Assembly (NCBI GenBank): GCA_963693285.1
Contig: OY848918.1
Location: 7,877,156 to 7,941,155 of the forward strand
Source of the DNA: Xestospongia muta
Lineage: Eukaryota; Porifera; Demospongiae; Haplosclerida; Petrosiidae
Length of the DNA: 64,000 nucleotides
Direction: 5' to 3'
Both the position numbers and the translations under genes were made by a program. The notes below the pieces were generated by a model. The model ran no database searches. It saw only the letters and a list, made by a program, of their open reading frames with translations, and had not been told where the DNA came from. This document shows, piece by piece, positions 11,405 through 21,999 of this stretch. The stretch's first letter is position 1. Every line of letters starts with the position of its first letter.

Positions 11405-13825
11405 ATGGCATCTTTAATTCAGTTTATTATTATTGTTACTACTCTTCAAGATTTATCATTAAGTAGGTCATGTTCATTCTAGTATCTTTATTTGTCTTAT
11501 TATTTATTCTTTTAGGTCTCCTTTATCAAAGTTCTCCATCTTATTCTCCTGTATGTCCTGGAGATACTGTGGTCTTTACTTGTATCACAAACACTGGATA
11601 TATATTCTGGGCAGATAATTCTGATGGAACTGGAGCTCTGGGATACACTAGTTCTAATGCAATAGGACAACCACCAAGACAATTAGGAATATTTAAAATT
11701 GCTCTCACTAGTGTCAATGGAATAATGTTTGTATCAACAGCTACAGTAGATAATGTAACACACAGTCAGTCATCTTCTAATATTTACTGTTCAGCAGATG
11801 CTATGAACTACAATGACATGGATACACTAACTGTGAGAGGTAAGTTATGATCATAAAACACTAGTAATTTATTTGTTCTCTGTGATCAGACCTAGATCAA
11901 CTTGGTTCACCAATTGGATTATCAGCAGTAGTACTTGATAACAGTCAAGTCCAACTCACTTGGTCTCCACCATCTGATCACTCAATTTGTATTACTAAAT
12001 ACACTATCAGAGCTATTAGTGATACTGTAGTAGATAAAACAGCTAATACCAGTGGAAATATGACAATATTTACAATAATGGAGTTATCATCAGGAAATGT
12101 GTATAACTTTAGTGTTGCTGGAGTAGATAAGAGAGACATCATTGGATTATTTAGTGAACCAGTGATAATTGATTTATCAGGTAAATAGATTGAGATTTAA
12201 AATAACTTTATTCAGATTAATTTAGTTCCAGGTCAAGTTACAAACCTTCAACATAATATCACTTACATTGGATCTTACTATGTTAATATCATTGTCTACT
12301 GGAATGTAAGTTTAGGAGTACCTTTAATATTTGACTACAAACTGTTAAGATTAAAATAATACATATTGATCAGTAGTCATAGTAACATTATTAACATTAA
12401 TATATCTACTGAACTTACAATATTTAGTATTAGATTAATAGACAGTGCTTCCTATATTCTATTTCTTTTATTTCTCCTCTTATCAGCTATTGTCCTAATA
12501 TTAATATTCTTATTCACAGTCTCAGGCAGAGTTATTTCATCCTCCTATCTTGTATTATACTTTAACAAATCTATTGACCAATACAGTTCTTAATACTACT
12601 AATACCGGTGTTATTATTACTGGACTAACTCCTGGCCAATATTACATTATTAATATCACAGCTGTTAATGTCATTGGACCTGGTCCAGTACTTATGATAA
12701 ATGGTAAATTAATATAATATTATAGAGATATGGGTTGATAAAATTCCTTATAGTTACAATACCACTAATAGTGACAAGTTCTTCATCAGGTCAGTAATGT
12801 ATGACATTGTCATTACATTTCAATTTTACCTAGAAATATCCAGTATTGATCTTGTAACATCAATATTCACTACTAATAGTGAGTTAACTTATATAATTTG
12901 TGTCTATTATGTAAAATATTTTAAATTCCTTATCAAGTTATCCACACTAGTAAACTCAGTCAGTTTATATTTTGTCTCAGGTGTGTTCAATTCATATCAA
13001 ATAAGTACTACAACTGATTCTTCATCTATTGACACACAGTGTACTATGACCACTGATATATCTTGTTTGACAATCAAATATACAGGTGTGTTAAGTACAC
13101 CTTAGAATATTATAAGTAAATAAAAAGCACCAGTTACTAATAATAAATAAGATTTAATGTCAGTCCATTAATAAGAATACTAACAAGATGGTAGAATGGT
13201 AGTTGCATAGTGATAGACAATGCAATTATAAAATCATACAAATTTTATATCGTCGTTTTAGTTTATATAATTAAATTTTCTCTATTTTGTGGCAATGATA
13301 CAACAATCTGGGTCATCCATATATATATAGGCAGTGTTTACTTCCTACCTACAATAGGAACCACACCTATTACCACAGTAGTACCTTCAATATCTGAACC
13401 TAGTAATGGTAAGGTATATATATATATTACTGCTGTTGTTTAGTATCTCTCTTATGTCTAGTATTAAGTAATGGATTTATTGCTGGTATTATTGTTAGTA
13501 TTGTTATCTTGGTAATACTAATAATAATTGTTATCTTAACTATTGTAGTAATCTTGATATATAAAGGTCAGTACTATATAGCATTGAGTTGTACTATTAG
13601 CACTGTATGTGTGTGTGTGTCCTACTAGTGTCCAGTACCAAGCAGAGTAAAGGTGAGACTAGTCCAATGATAAAAGAGTTCTTCTCAGAAAAAAATGAAG
13701 CCTATGGTATAACTAAAGGACCAGATGATCAGACACCAATTGAAGTAACAGAGAATGTAGCATATAGTACAATGGAACAACAACCATCACTTAATACTCT
13801 TCCAGTTTATGAGACAATAAATTAA
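11405..13825 (+). CDS. Ig-FN3-FN3 receptor, family B' ectodomain with tail 1 (11 exons)
   Basis: Deduced exons: 11405-11462, 11516-11839, 11890-12180, 12226-12305, 12520-12703, 12754-12789, 12834-12878, 12981-13085, 13358-13408, 13462-13566, 13629-13825; 1476 nt, 491 aa. Signal peptide MASLIQFIIIVTTLQDLSLS. The Ig domain and FN3 1 are B type (SPVCPGDTVVFTC, IFWADNSDGTGA, SSSNIYCSADA). The second half of FN3 2 is a different exon (SQAELFHPPILYYTL, ITGLTPGQYY). The stalk also differs, with a cysteine-bearing exon (SIDTQCTMTTDISC). The gene ends in TM plus tail 1 (NEAYGITK, NVAYSTME, PVYETIN) instead of tail 2. It is therefore a natural exon-exchange product. The intron at 12306-12519 holds a decayed FN3 exon of family A type. 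Confidence 0.83.
12364..12450 (+). pseudogene. Relic family A FN3 exon inside an intron of the B' gene
   Basis: The segment beginning TTGATCAGTAGTCATAGTA and running into ATATCTACTGAACTTACAAT resembles the middle of the A-type FN3 1 exon, which reads TTGATCAGTAGTCTTAGTAC then GTATCTACTGGTCTCTCTC. It sits between the two FN3 2 half-exons of the B' gene, lacks usable splice sites for that frame and has small deletions. The same relic recurs at 28140-28225 and about 34710-34795, so it predates the block duplication. Confidence 0.55.
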
Positions 13826-14054
13826 GATAATACTAGTGTTTAATAATTTATATAATATATTATAAGGCATGATTTTTTAAGGAATTGTTTTTTTAGAAAA
13901 ATGTATGAACAAGCTAAAATCACAGTTGAAATCATTTTCAATCCACAATTCCTATTTATAAATTAGTGAGATATATGTCTGTGATACTAGTAACTAAAAA
14001 GTGAACTACTTTGATTTGTCAAACATACATTTTAATCTCACTCATGTTAACACA

Positions 14055-14120
14055 CATATAAAACTTAAGACAATACACATGACATCATTAACTCAACCCA
14101 CAATCATACCACTTTTAAAG
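14055..14120 (+). promoter_or_regulatory. TATA-like box and conserved leader of a family A gene
   Basis: CATATAAAAC at 14055-14064 lies about 57-66 bp before the ATG. It is followed by a conserved leader with ATGACATCATTAACTCAACC and CACAATCATACCAC. The same arrangement precedes the A-type starts at 30137, 43717, 54350 and 61635, which supports a core promoter shared by A genes. GACATCA resembles a CRE/AP-1 half-site; that is a weak inference. Confidence 0.5.
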
Positions 14121-15966
14121 ATGGAGAAATATACACTTACTGCATCTATAATTTTTATTGTCATAATTGTAATAGGTAAGTTGATGTTATAATTATGACA
14201 TAAAATGTACTAAGATTTATTACAGATAACACAGAAGCTTCAGTTACAAGTCTAGACTGTAATCATGGAGTATGTCCACAGACACAAGGAGCACTCACTT
14301 GTACAATAAATGGCAGTTTAGCACATTGGTATTCTCCTCCATCAGATAATACTGCCATTGCTACGGTAAGTTCTTTAGGACAAGTTTTTAATGGTCCTAA
14401 TACTGGGTTTACCGCTACTCTTGTGAACGTTAACAATCCTGGACTAACAACTAATTTAAGTTTTACTGCCACTACTGATAAGAATGGAACACAAGTCAGG
14501 TGTAGTGATGCCACAGCAATAGATGGAAGTTCAATGACTTGTACTATTATGATATCAGGTATGTCACTAACAGTATCTATCATATATAACTAATATGTAC
14601 TATCATTATAAGGTTCTCCAAGTAATACTCCTACAGGACTGGGTTTTACAGCTCTCACAAACACTTCAGTCACTCTCTACTGGTCACCTCCTACTCTTCA
14701 TCCTAACTGTATAGTTAACTACACTGTTGAGATCAGGACAACCAGTGATAATATATTGATCAGTAGTCTTAGTACTAGTAGTAATATCACCAGTATTAAT
14801 GTATCTAGTGGTCTCTCTCAGTCAGTAGAGTATGAGTACAGAGTAGTAGGGTCTGATGCTATCAATAGGTTAGGACCCTATAGTCAATATATTATGTTCA
14901 CTCTGGATGGTAAGAACTAAATTATTTTAACTTTTTAAGGAATGCTAATTTTTAGTTCTACAGGCTGTGCTACTAATCACTTACAATATTACAAAAAATA
15001 CAGAGAACTACACTATTGTTGTGATTTGGGAGGTGTGTATTATTGTGTACTATAACTGGATTGAGTTTTGTATTTAGTCACCTCCTCTCTCCTCTCATCC
15101 TCCGATCTCGTACTACAAAGTCTATCACAACATATCAGGTTCACTAACTGTTAATATAACTACTGTTACTAACATTACATTGACTGGAGTACTAGCTGGA
15201 TATACCTACATTATAACAGTGGTACCAGTTAATATACTAGGAGATGGATACCCTAATAAGACTATAGGTTATTTAAATATTATTATAAAGTGTGTTATGT
15301 TTACTTCTCATACAGTTATTATTCCTAAAGAACTGATAATCACTAATATTAGTACTAGTGTTGTGACATTATCATCTGAACATTGTAGGAGTGATCAATA
15401 TAACATATAATAAAAATTACATTTTATTTAGTATTAGTAACACCAGTAAATGTGCCTAGTCCTTCTTCTACAAATGTAGTCATTATAAGTGATACATCAA
15501 CTATTAGTAAGTACTAAATAGTAATCATTTTTTTAAAATATTAAAGTGTTCATTTTAATTTTTTACTTTGACAGTGACAGTATGTTCACCAGTAATTACT
15601 GCTGTTTGTCCAGGTATGTCTTCACTACAGTAAACTACAATTACATAATTCCATTATAGCTAATGAAAAACAACAAACATCATGTTTAGCAGGTGCTTTA
15701 TAAAACAAACATGTTACATTACTGAATTACATTACTTAACAGTGAGTATACCAGTCAGTATGTTCATCACATTTCTATTAACTGCTGTACTTACTACACT
15801 TATTGTCTATCTCATTATGAGAAGGAGGAGCTACAATAAAGACACTCCACCCACTACTACTACCCAATTAGGTCCGATATATGATGATGTTAAGTTAGCA
15901 GAGACCTTAGAACAGAAGGAGATCATTGAATTACAAGGAAATACTGCTTATGGATATATTAATTAA
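14121..15966 (+). CDS. Ig-FN3-FN3 receptor, family A ectodomain with tail 2 (9 exons)
   Basis: Deduced exons: 14121-14175, 14226-14558, 14613-14909, 14956-15032, 15078-15384, 15432-15506, 15575-15613, 15660-15692, 15743-15966; 1440 nt, 479 aa. Signal peptide MEKYTLTASIIFIVIIVIG. The Ig domain (LDCNHGVCPQT, AHWYSPP, TQVRC) and both FN3 domains are A type. The stalk then changes to VPSPSSTNVVII, VCSPVITAVCPG and ANEKQQTSC. The TM and tail are type 2 (VSIPVSMF, LIVYLIMRRRSY, GPIYDDVKL, NTAYGYIN). This is the clearest ectodomain and tail swap in the window. Close A relatives at 398, 2944 and 30137 carry tail 1, so near-identical ligand-binding parts are joined to different signalling tails. Confidence 0.85.
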
Positions 15967-17055
15967 GAACATGTGTTAACTTTATTATATATAACTACTA
16001 AACTCAGTCAAGTTATGTGATTACAGTATGTTTAATATTTTGTTATAAAGAGTGAAATATTCACTTAGAAAAGTTATTATTAAGTTATTACCTATTGGCA
16101 ACAAAATAGATAATAGAGTGAATAATTTGTTTATATCACTCCATTATTTTTTATTTATGTTACTAATCATATCTATAGTTGAACTAACAAAGTTCACATC
16201 CACTCAACATTTTTAGTCTATTCAATTAAATGATACACATGTAAAAGTTCATAAAAGCAAGAAGTTACACCGTGTGATGAAAAGTACATGTATTAATTTC
16301 ATCATTAATACTAGTCACAAATATCAATTTTTTATAAAATATTGATATTTATATGCAATATGAACTTTATATGATCACTCTATATCATTAGCATATTATC
16401 TAGTATAAATTGTGCTTTCTCTTTAAAGTAATGATTGTTTATTTTTAAAATTTGTATTTTCGATGATGTGATTAATTATTTATATAATGTAGTTATTGCA
16501 GCTGATATGATTGGGTAGTCAGTTCTAAAAATATTTTTAAGATTATAATATGAAATTCAAGATGACAACAAGATCACCAATGATTTGAAAAATACAACAA
16601 TATATTAAAACAAATGTATTATTATTATTTTAACAATTTTTATATTTAAATTACAATTGTTGTAATTTACTTTCATTTTTCCAAGTATGTACATACACTT
16701 GCACATCTATAGATCCATCATCACCCACACATAGAGTAATTATAACATGTGGTCAGTTCAATTTACATTAACTATCATAACATATGTACTTCATTTCCTT
16801 TATAACCAACAAAATGTACAGTCGTTAAAACAAATATGTATGTCTGTACATAATTAGTAATTTATAGCTTTAACATTGATCATCATCAACTATGACAACA
16901 TTAACATTATAGGTAACATTTACATTGGGAAATGTCTATAGGTCTAGCAGAAATTGATATATTGCTGTGTATAGTTAATGTTTAGGAAGTGCCCTTACTC
17001 TGGACAGTGAGAATAAAATAATTTTTTTTAATTTCTGAAAATTTTATGTATACTT
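15967..17055. other. Intergenic AT-rich region with an R1 repeat
   Basis: About 1.1 kb without a credible exon. The first part matches the 3' flanks of the other tail 2 genes (33968-34260 and 49100-49900). Around 16736-16830 it contains a copy of the dispersed R1 repeat (ACATATGTACTTCATTTCC, TTTATAACCAACAAAATGTA). Confidence 0.45.
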
Positions 17056-17066
17056 CATTGATTAGT

Positions 17067-17145
17067 TCTACAGGCTATATCACTAATCACTTATAATATT
17101 ACAAAGAATACAGAGAACTACACTATTGTTGTAATTTGGGAGGTG
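17067..17145 (+). pseudogene. Orphan FN3 2 half-exon upstream of a D-type start
   Basis: An isolated copy of the 77-nt first half of FN3 2 (ATCACTTATAATATTACAAA, AACTACACTATTGTTGTAAT, then TTTGGGAG|gtgtgt). It has no FN3 1 before it and no second half after it. Similar orphan copies precede both D genes, at 50428-50506 and 56780-56848, so it belongs to the D-gene upstream block and is not an active exon. Confidence 0.55.
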
Positions 17146-17315
17146 TGTATTATTTATTTAGTATATAATTAGTCTACATGTTACTAAATAGACGTTACAC
17201 TAATAATATATAAACTCAACCCACAAAGACACCACCTCCATTAATAAGTCTATTCATTATATTACAATATCATAAGTTAATGTCATGACCCATTTAGACT
17301 ACCAATGCAGTCAAA

Positions 17316-18046
17316 ATGGATAACAAATGGTACTGCAACATATTTGATTGTGTATCAATAAGTAAGTAGCTTATTTAATGATAATGTCAGTGTCAAACAA
17401 TTTCTATAGTCATTTTAGAGCAAATGTAGGGGTCTACTGATCTATGGTGTTCAGGTGACGAACTAATCTTAACTTGATTGTCTATTAGTACTGGATTTTT
17501 TTTCAATGGATTGATCTTGAAGGTTATTTGTTAGTGGAAATCAAAGTTGCCTGGTTGATGTTAATTTTTTATAGGATCCATGCCTACTATCACATTTGTA
17601 CCTTCAGTATCAGCTACAGATAGACCTCACAGTACTAGAGGTAGGGATATATATTATTACTACTGTTGTTCACTATTCTCTTATGTCTAGTACTAAGTGA
17701 TGGAGTTATTGCTGGTATTATTAGTAGTATTGTTATCTTACTAGTACTAATAATAACTTTTATTTTAACTGTTGTCTTGATATATAAAGGTCAGTACTAT
17801 ATAGTAGTGAATTGTACTATTACCACTTTATGTTTGTGTGTCCTACTAGTGTCCAGTACTAAACAGAGTAGAGGTGAGACTAGTCCAGTAATAAAAGAGT
17901 TCTTCTCAGAAAAAAATGAAGCCTGTGGTATAATTAAAGGATCAGATGATCGGTTACCAATTGAAGTAACAGAGAATGTTGCATATAGTACAATGGAACA
18001 ACAACCATCACTTAATACTCCTCCAGTTTATAAGACAATAAATTAA
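17316..18046 (+). CDS. Minimal receptor without ectodomain: D-like exon 1 joined to stalk, TM and tail 1
   Basis: Possible exons: 17316-17361 (MDNKWYCNIFDCVSIS), 17575-17640 (stalk, PSVSATDRPHSTRG), 17691-17789 (TM, six bases shorter than in paralogs) and 17850-18046 (tail 1). All joins are phase 1 and the total is 408 nt, 135 aa. Exon 1 aligns with D-gene exon 1 but has lost its hydrophobicity, so the TM would act as signal anchor. The tail keeps NVAYSTME but the first tyrosine is Cys (NEACGIIK) and the last motif is PPVYKTIN. Either it is a remnant of a deleted D/A hybrid or it is a small adaptor-like protein. A structural relative lies inverted at 63493-63993. Confidence 0.45.
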
Positions 18047-18630
18047 AATGATAATAAAACAAATACTAATATCTGTTAATTTATATATTAAAATGTAATA
18101 TATTTATAATTTTTTTATAAAGTTAGATTTTGAAAAATAAGAAAGTAAAAAACCACTATTAAATATGTTTTAAACCACAATCCTTTTTTAAATAAATGAG
18201 ATACTTATGTACAATACCAGAAAGGACACAGTACTTTGATTTGTTAATTGGATGTCTTCAAAACAAAATAAAAAACAAATTATAAGTCTGTTTATGTTAT
18301 TAAGTATTCATTAACATTATCTGAAAAGGAGAAACTGTTTTTAAACCTTAAGAAACACTAGCATACTACCTTTTGGTTTTTGTTATGATTTACAGATGTA
18401 TACTTTAATTACGTGATCTACATTTTCAAGGATCATTACTAAATGTCTTTGTATTTTTAATACAGCTGCTAACAGTATCAGTACAAGTACTGTTACTTTC
18501 AACTACACTATACATAAACCTCATTAATAGTAGTATGGTATTAAATGGTACATTATTATTTATTATTATGACACATAACTAGATATAATGAACAGATCAA
18601 CAGTATATATTGCTATTTAATACATCTGTG
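18047..18630. other. Intergenic, upstream flank of a B gene
   Basis: About 580 bp with no credible exon. It aligns with the other B upstream flanks in shortened form; the AACAGTATCAGTACAAGTAC and TATGGTATTAAATGGTACAT words are kept. Confidence 0.4.
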
Positions 18631-18635
18631 TTGAA

Positions 18636-18668
18636 GGTGGAGAGACTTTCCTTTCTCCTCCCACTTCA
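18636..18668 (+). promoter_or_regulatory. Conserved GGTGGAGAGACTTTCC box before the B gene
   Basis: Copy of the B-gene proximal element, here GGTGGAGAGACTTTCC then TTTCTCCTCCCACTTC, 33-65 bp before the ATG at 18701. It has GAGACTTTCC, nine of ten bases of the classical kappaB site. Confidence 0.42.
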
Positions 18669-18700
18669 ACATTCTACTTTATTAAAACATTTCAGAGACT

Positions 18701-20707
18701 ATGTTCTTCTTAATCCAGTTTATCATTATTGTTGCTACTCTTCAAGATTTATCCTTAAGTAGGTCATGTTCATTGTGATGACTTTATAATCAATTGTTCT
18801 TTGGATCCTTAGGTCTTCTTTATCAAAGTTCTCCATCTTATTCTCCTGTATGTCCTGGAGATACTGTGGTCTTTACTTGTACCACAAACACTGGACTTGT
18901 CTCATGGACAGATAATTCTGATGGAACTGGAGCCCTAGGATACAATAGTGCTAATGCAATAGGACAACCACCAAGACAATTAGGAATATTTAAAATTGCT
19001 CTCACTAGTGTCAATGGAATAATGTTTGTATCAACAGCTACAGTAGATAATGTAACATACAGTCAGTCATCTACTAATATTTACTGTTCAGCAGATGCTA
19101 TAAACTTCAATGACATGGATACATTAACTGTGAGAGGTAAGTTATGATCATAAAATACTAGTAAATTATTTGTTCTTTGTGATCAGACCTAGATCAACTT
19201 GGTTCACCAATTGGATTATCAACAGTAGTACTTGATAACAGTCAAGTCCAACTCACTTGGTCTCCACCATCTGATCACTCTATCTGTATTACTAGATACA
19301 CTATCAGAGCTATTAGTGATATTGTAGGAAATAAAACAGCTAATACTAGTGGAAATATGACAATATTTACAATAATGGATTTATCATCAGGAAAGGCGTA
19401 TAACTTTAGTGTTGCTGGAGTAGATAACAGAGACATCATTGGATTATTTAGTGAACCAGTGATAATTGAATTGTCAGGTAAATATGAAAATTATTCTGAC
19501 TCTATGCATTTACATTATGTATAGTGCTATAAATTATAAATTAAAATGTAAAGTGCAAATTATACATTGACTATATAATTTCATTTTATATAGTTCCAGA
19601 TCAAGTTATAAACCTTCAACATAATATCACTTACATTGGATCTAACAATGTTAATATCACTGTGTACTGGAATGTAAGTTATATTTGTTATATCAGTTAT
19701 TACTGGTCTATTTTCTTTAGTCACCTTTGACTTCATTATATCGTCCTAATATAACACATTATAATATCTATCATAATACCTCCTCTATTATATCACATGA
19801 TATAACAATACTGACTTATTATGTACTGTCCAATATTCCCATTGACCACACCTACTTTATTAGTGTATCTAGTGAGAATGTAGTTGGAGAGGGAGACAAC
19901 AACACCATATATGGTAATGTGTTATTTTAGACTAATGACATTAACTTTGACCATTCACATGATCAATTTCTTTATGGTTTATTTTCTTATACAGTATATC
20001 CAACCACAACAATAATATCAACTACAATTACAAGTAAGATATTAATTAGCTACTAAGTGACAGCCTCAGTCATAACTGAGGTACATATTATATTATAAAT
20101 ACCATTTTAGAGATACCCACTACTGACATGACATCATATAGTGTAATAAAGACACTCAGTATTAATAGTGAGTTCATTTACATTTGAATTACTTATAATG
20201 TTTGACATTATCACTTATCAAATTAACAACAATTACAAGGTCATACATCATTTATATCAATTTGTATTTTATTTAGGTGCCTTGTCTTCACTAATAAGTA
20301 CCACTAATACAACCAGTACTATTACATCAACAATGTACACACAAAGTACATTAGTATATAGTACTGTTATATCTACATTATCAACAAATGATGCTTCTTG
20401 TGTGACATTATGTACAGCTGGTATGTTATGTACATTTTATATATACAAAATTTATGTTTACTTCAACACAGTTGCTATACCAGTCAGTATGTTCCTCTCT
20501 TCTTTATTAACTGCTGTTATTGGTACACTTATTGTCTATCTCATTATGAGAAGGAGGAGCTACATTAAAGACACTCCACCCACTACTACTACCCAAATAG
20601 GTCCAATATATGATGATGTTAAGTTACCAGAAACCTCAGAACAGAAAGAGATTATTGAATTACAAGGAAATACTGCATATGGATATAACAGACAGATTAC
20701 AACATAG
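18701..20707 (+). CDS. Ig-FN3-FN3 receptor, family B ectodomain with tail 2 (9 exons)
   Basis: Deduced exons: 18701-18758, 18813-19136, 19187-19477, 19594-19673, 19721-19913, 19995-20033, 20111-20167, 20277-20420, 20472-20707; 1422 nt, 473 aa. Signal peptide MFFLIQFIIIVATLQDLSLS. The Ig domain has SPVCPGDTVVFTC, VSWTDNSDGTGA and STNIYCSADA with the canonical exon end LTVRG. FN3 domains and Ser/Thr stalk are as in the 6220 gene. TM (VSMFLSSLLTAVIGTLIVYL), MRRRSY and tail 2 (GPIYDDVKL, NTAYGY) are intact. The gene is nearly identical to the one at 6220, and the following C gene continues the same order, so it belongs to a duplicated block. Confidence 0.85.
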
Positions 20708-20880
20708 TTGTAATTCATGATGTTTCAAACTGATATAAAACTGTTAAAACTCAAGTATTACAGTGTGTAATACATAGCGGATATTAACAGTAATAATAAT
20801 TATGTTCATAATTGAATATTTATTATTAGCTCTAAAAATAGAACATTCTATTTATAGAACTATAATTACCTGAGCTAACA

Positions 20881-21490
20881 ATGTTGATGAGAAGATGTAG
20901 CCTTTTACTAACACTAACGCTGAATATATTATCATGTAAAACTCAAGGTAAAGCAGCTCTATATTATGACCATTGACTATTATACACTTGCTATAGTTAG
21001 TCTAGAGCAGTCATCTCCCTCTTACTCTCCAGTATGTTCTGGAGATAATATAGTCTTCACTTGTAATGTTACTGGTGATAGACTGATGTGGGACTATTAT
21101 GGACAAGCAGTGTCATACTTTGATAGTAGTTCAAGTGAGACAGTTCTTGGTGGCTTTAATCTCACTCTTGTTAGTATAATGAATGAAGTGATTAGATCAG
21201 AAGCTAGACTTCAACAAGTCACATCTAACGATAATGGTAGAAATATAAATTGTACTGATCTTAGTCTTATACAACATCAGGCTACAGTTATAGTTGCTAG
21301 TAAGTTATTGTGATAAAATATAATATATTACAGAATTATTATTACTACATAGCTATTCCCTCAAGTCCACAAAATGTCACCTTCTCTTCTCTCAGTTCAT
21401 CATCTCTCATATTATACTGGTCAGTACCATTGGAAAGTGGACACTGTATAGTTAACTACAGTGTTAAAGTGAACAATACTTGGTTATAAT
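20881..21490 (+). pseudogene. Truncated family C receptor
   Basis: Exon 1 (20881-20947, MLMRRCSLLL), the Ig exon (20997-21299, SPVCSGDNIVFTC, MWDYYGQ, GRNINCTD) and the first half of FN3 1 (from 21353) are intact. At about 21484, right after VKVNNTW, the sequence jumps into the upstream flank normally found before B genes (TTATAATTCATTTATACTAT), giving a stop two codons later. All stalk, TM and tail exons are missing. If transcribed, it would make a secreted Ig plus half-FN3 product. The junction looks like an unequal recombination or deletion breakpoint. Confidence 0.75.
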
Positions 21491-21935
21491 TCATTTATAC
21501 TATTAGTAAATATATTACATTTATAATGATTACTAATCAGATATGGTTATATTTATTTGTTATACACTGGAAGAGGTCACCACATGTATATAAAATAATT
21601 CTTTTAAATGAGAATTATGACTTTAAGATTCATCATAATTTATGAAATGTTTCTTTCACTAGATATTATATTAACTACTGTACCAGTAAAAGTACAGTAC
21701 AACTACTGTAATAGTAATTTATTTTCAGGAAGAACCAATACATTCATATCAAAGAGAAAATTGTGATTTTAAGGCTCTTCATAAATGTTTATATATTAAT
21801 ATATATAATAATAAATAATAAAAAAATAATATTAGTATGGTATCAAATCGTACATCATTCATTATTATGACACATAACTAGACATGAATGAACAATCAAC
21901 AGTATAAATTGCTATTTAATACATCTGTGTTGAAG
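21491..21935. other. Upstream flank of a B pseudogene
   Basis: About 440 bp, AT-rich, no exon. It is the B-gene upstream block fused to the truncated C gene. It contains TATGGTATCAAATCGTACAT and ACACATAACTAGACATGAAT, matching the other B flanks. Confidence 0.4.
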
Positions 21936-21968
21936 GTGGAGAGACTTTCCTTTCTCCTCCCACTTCAT
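21936..21968 (+). promoter_or_regulatory. Conserved GGTGGAGAGACTTTCC box
   Basis: Copy of the B-gene proximal element, identical in its core to the one at 18636 and at the same distance from the ATG at 22000. It survives although the gene behind it is broken. Confidence 0.4.
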
Positions 21969-21999
21969 CATTCTACTTCAATAAAACATTTCAGAGATT

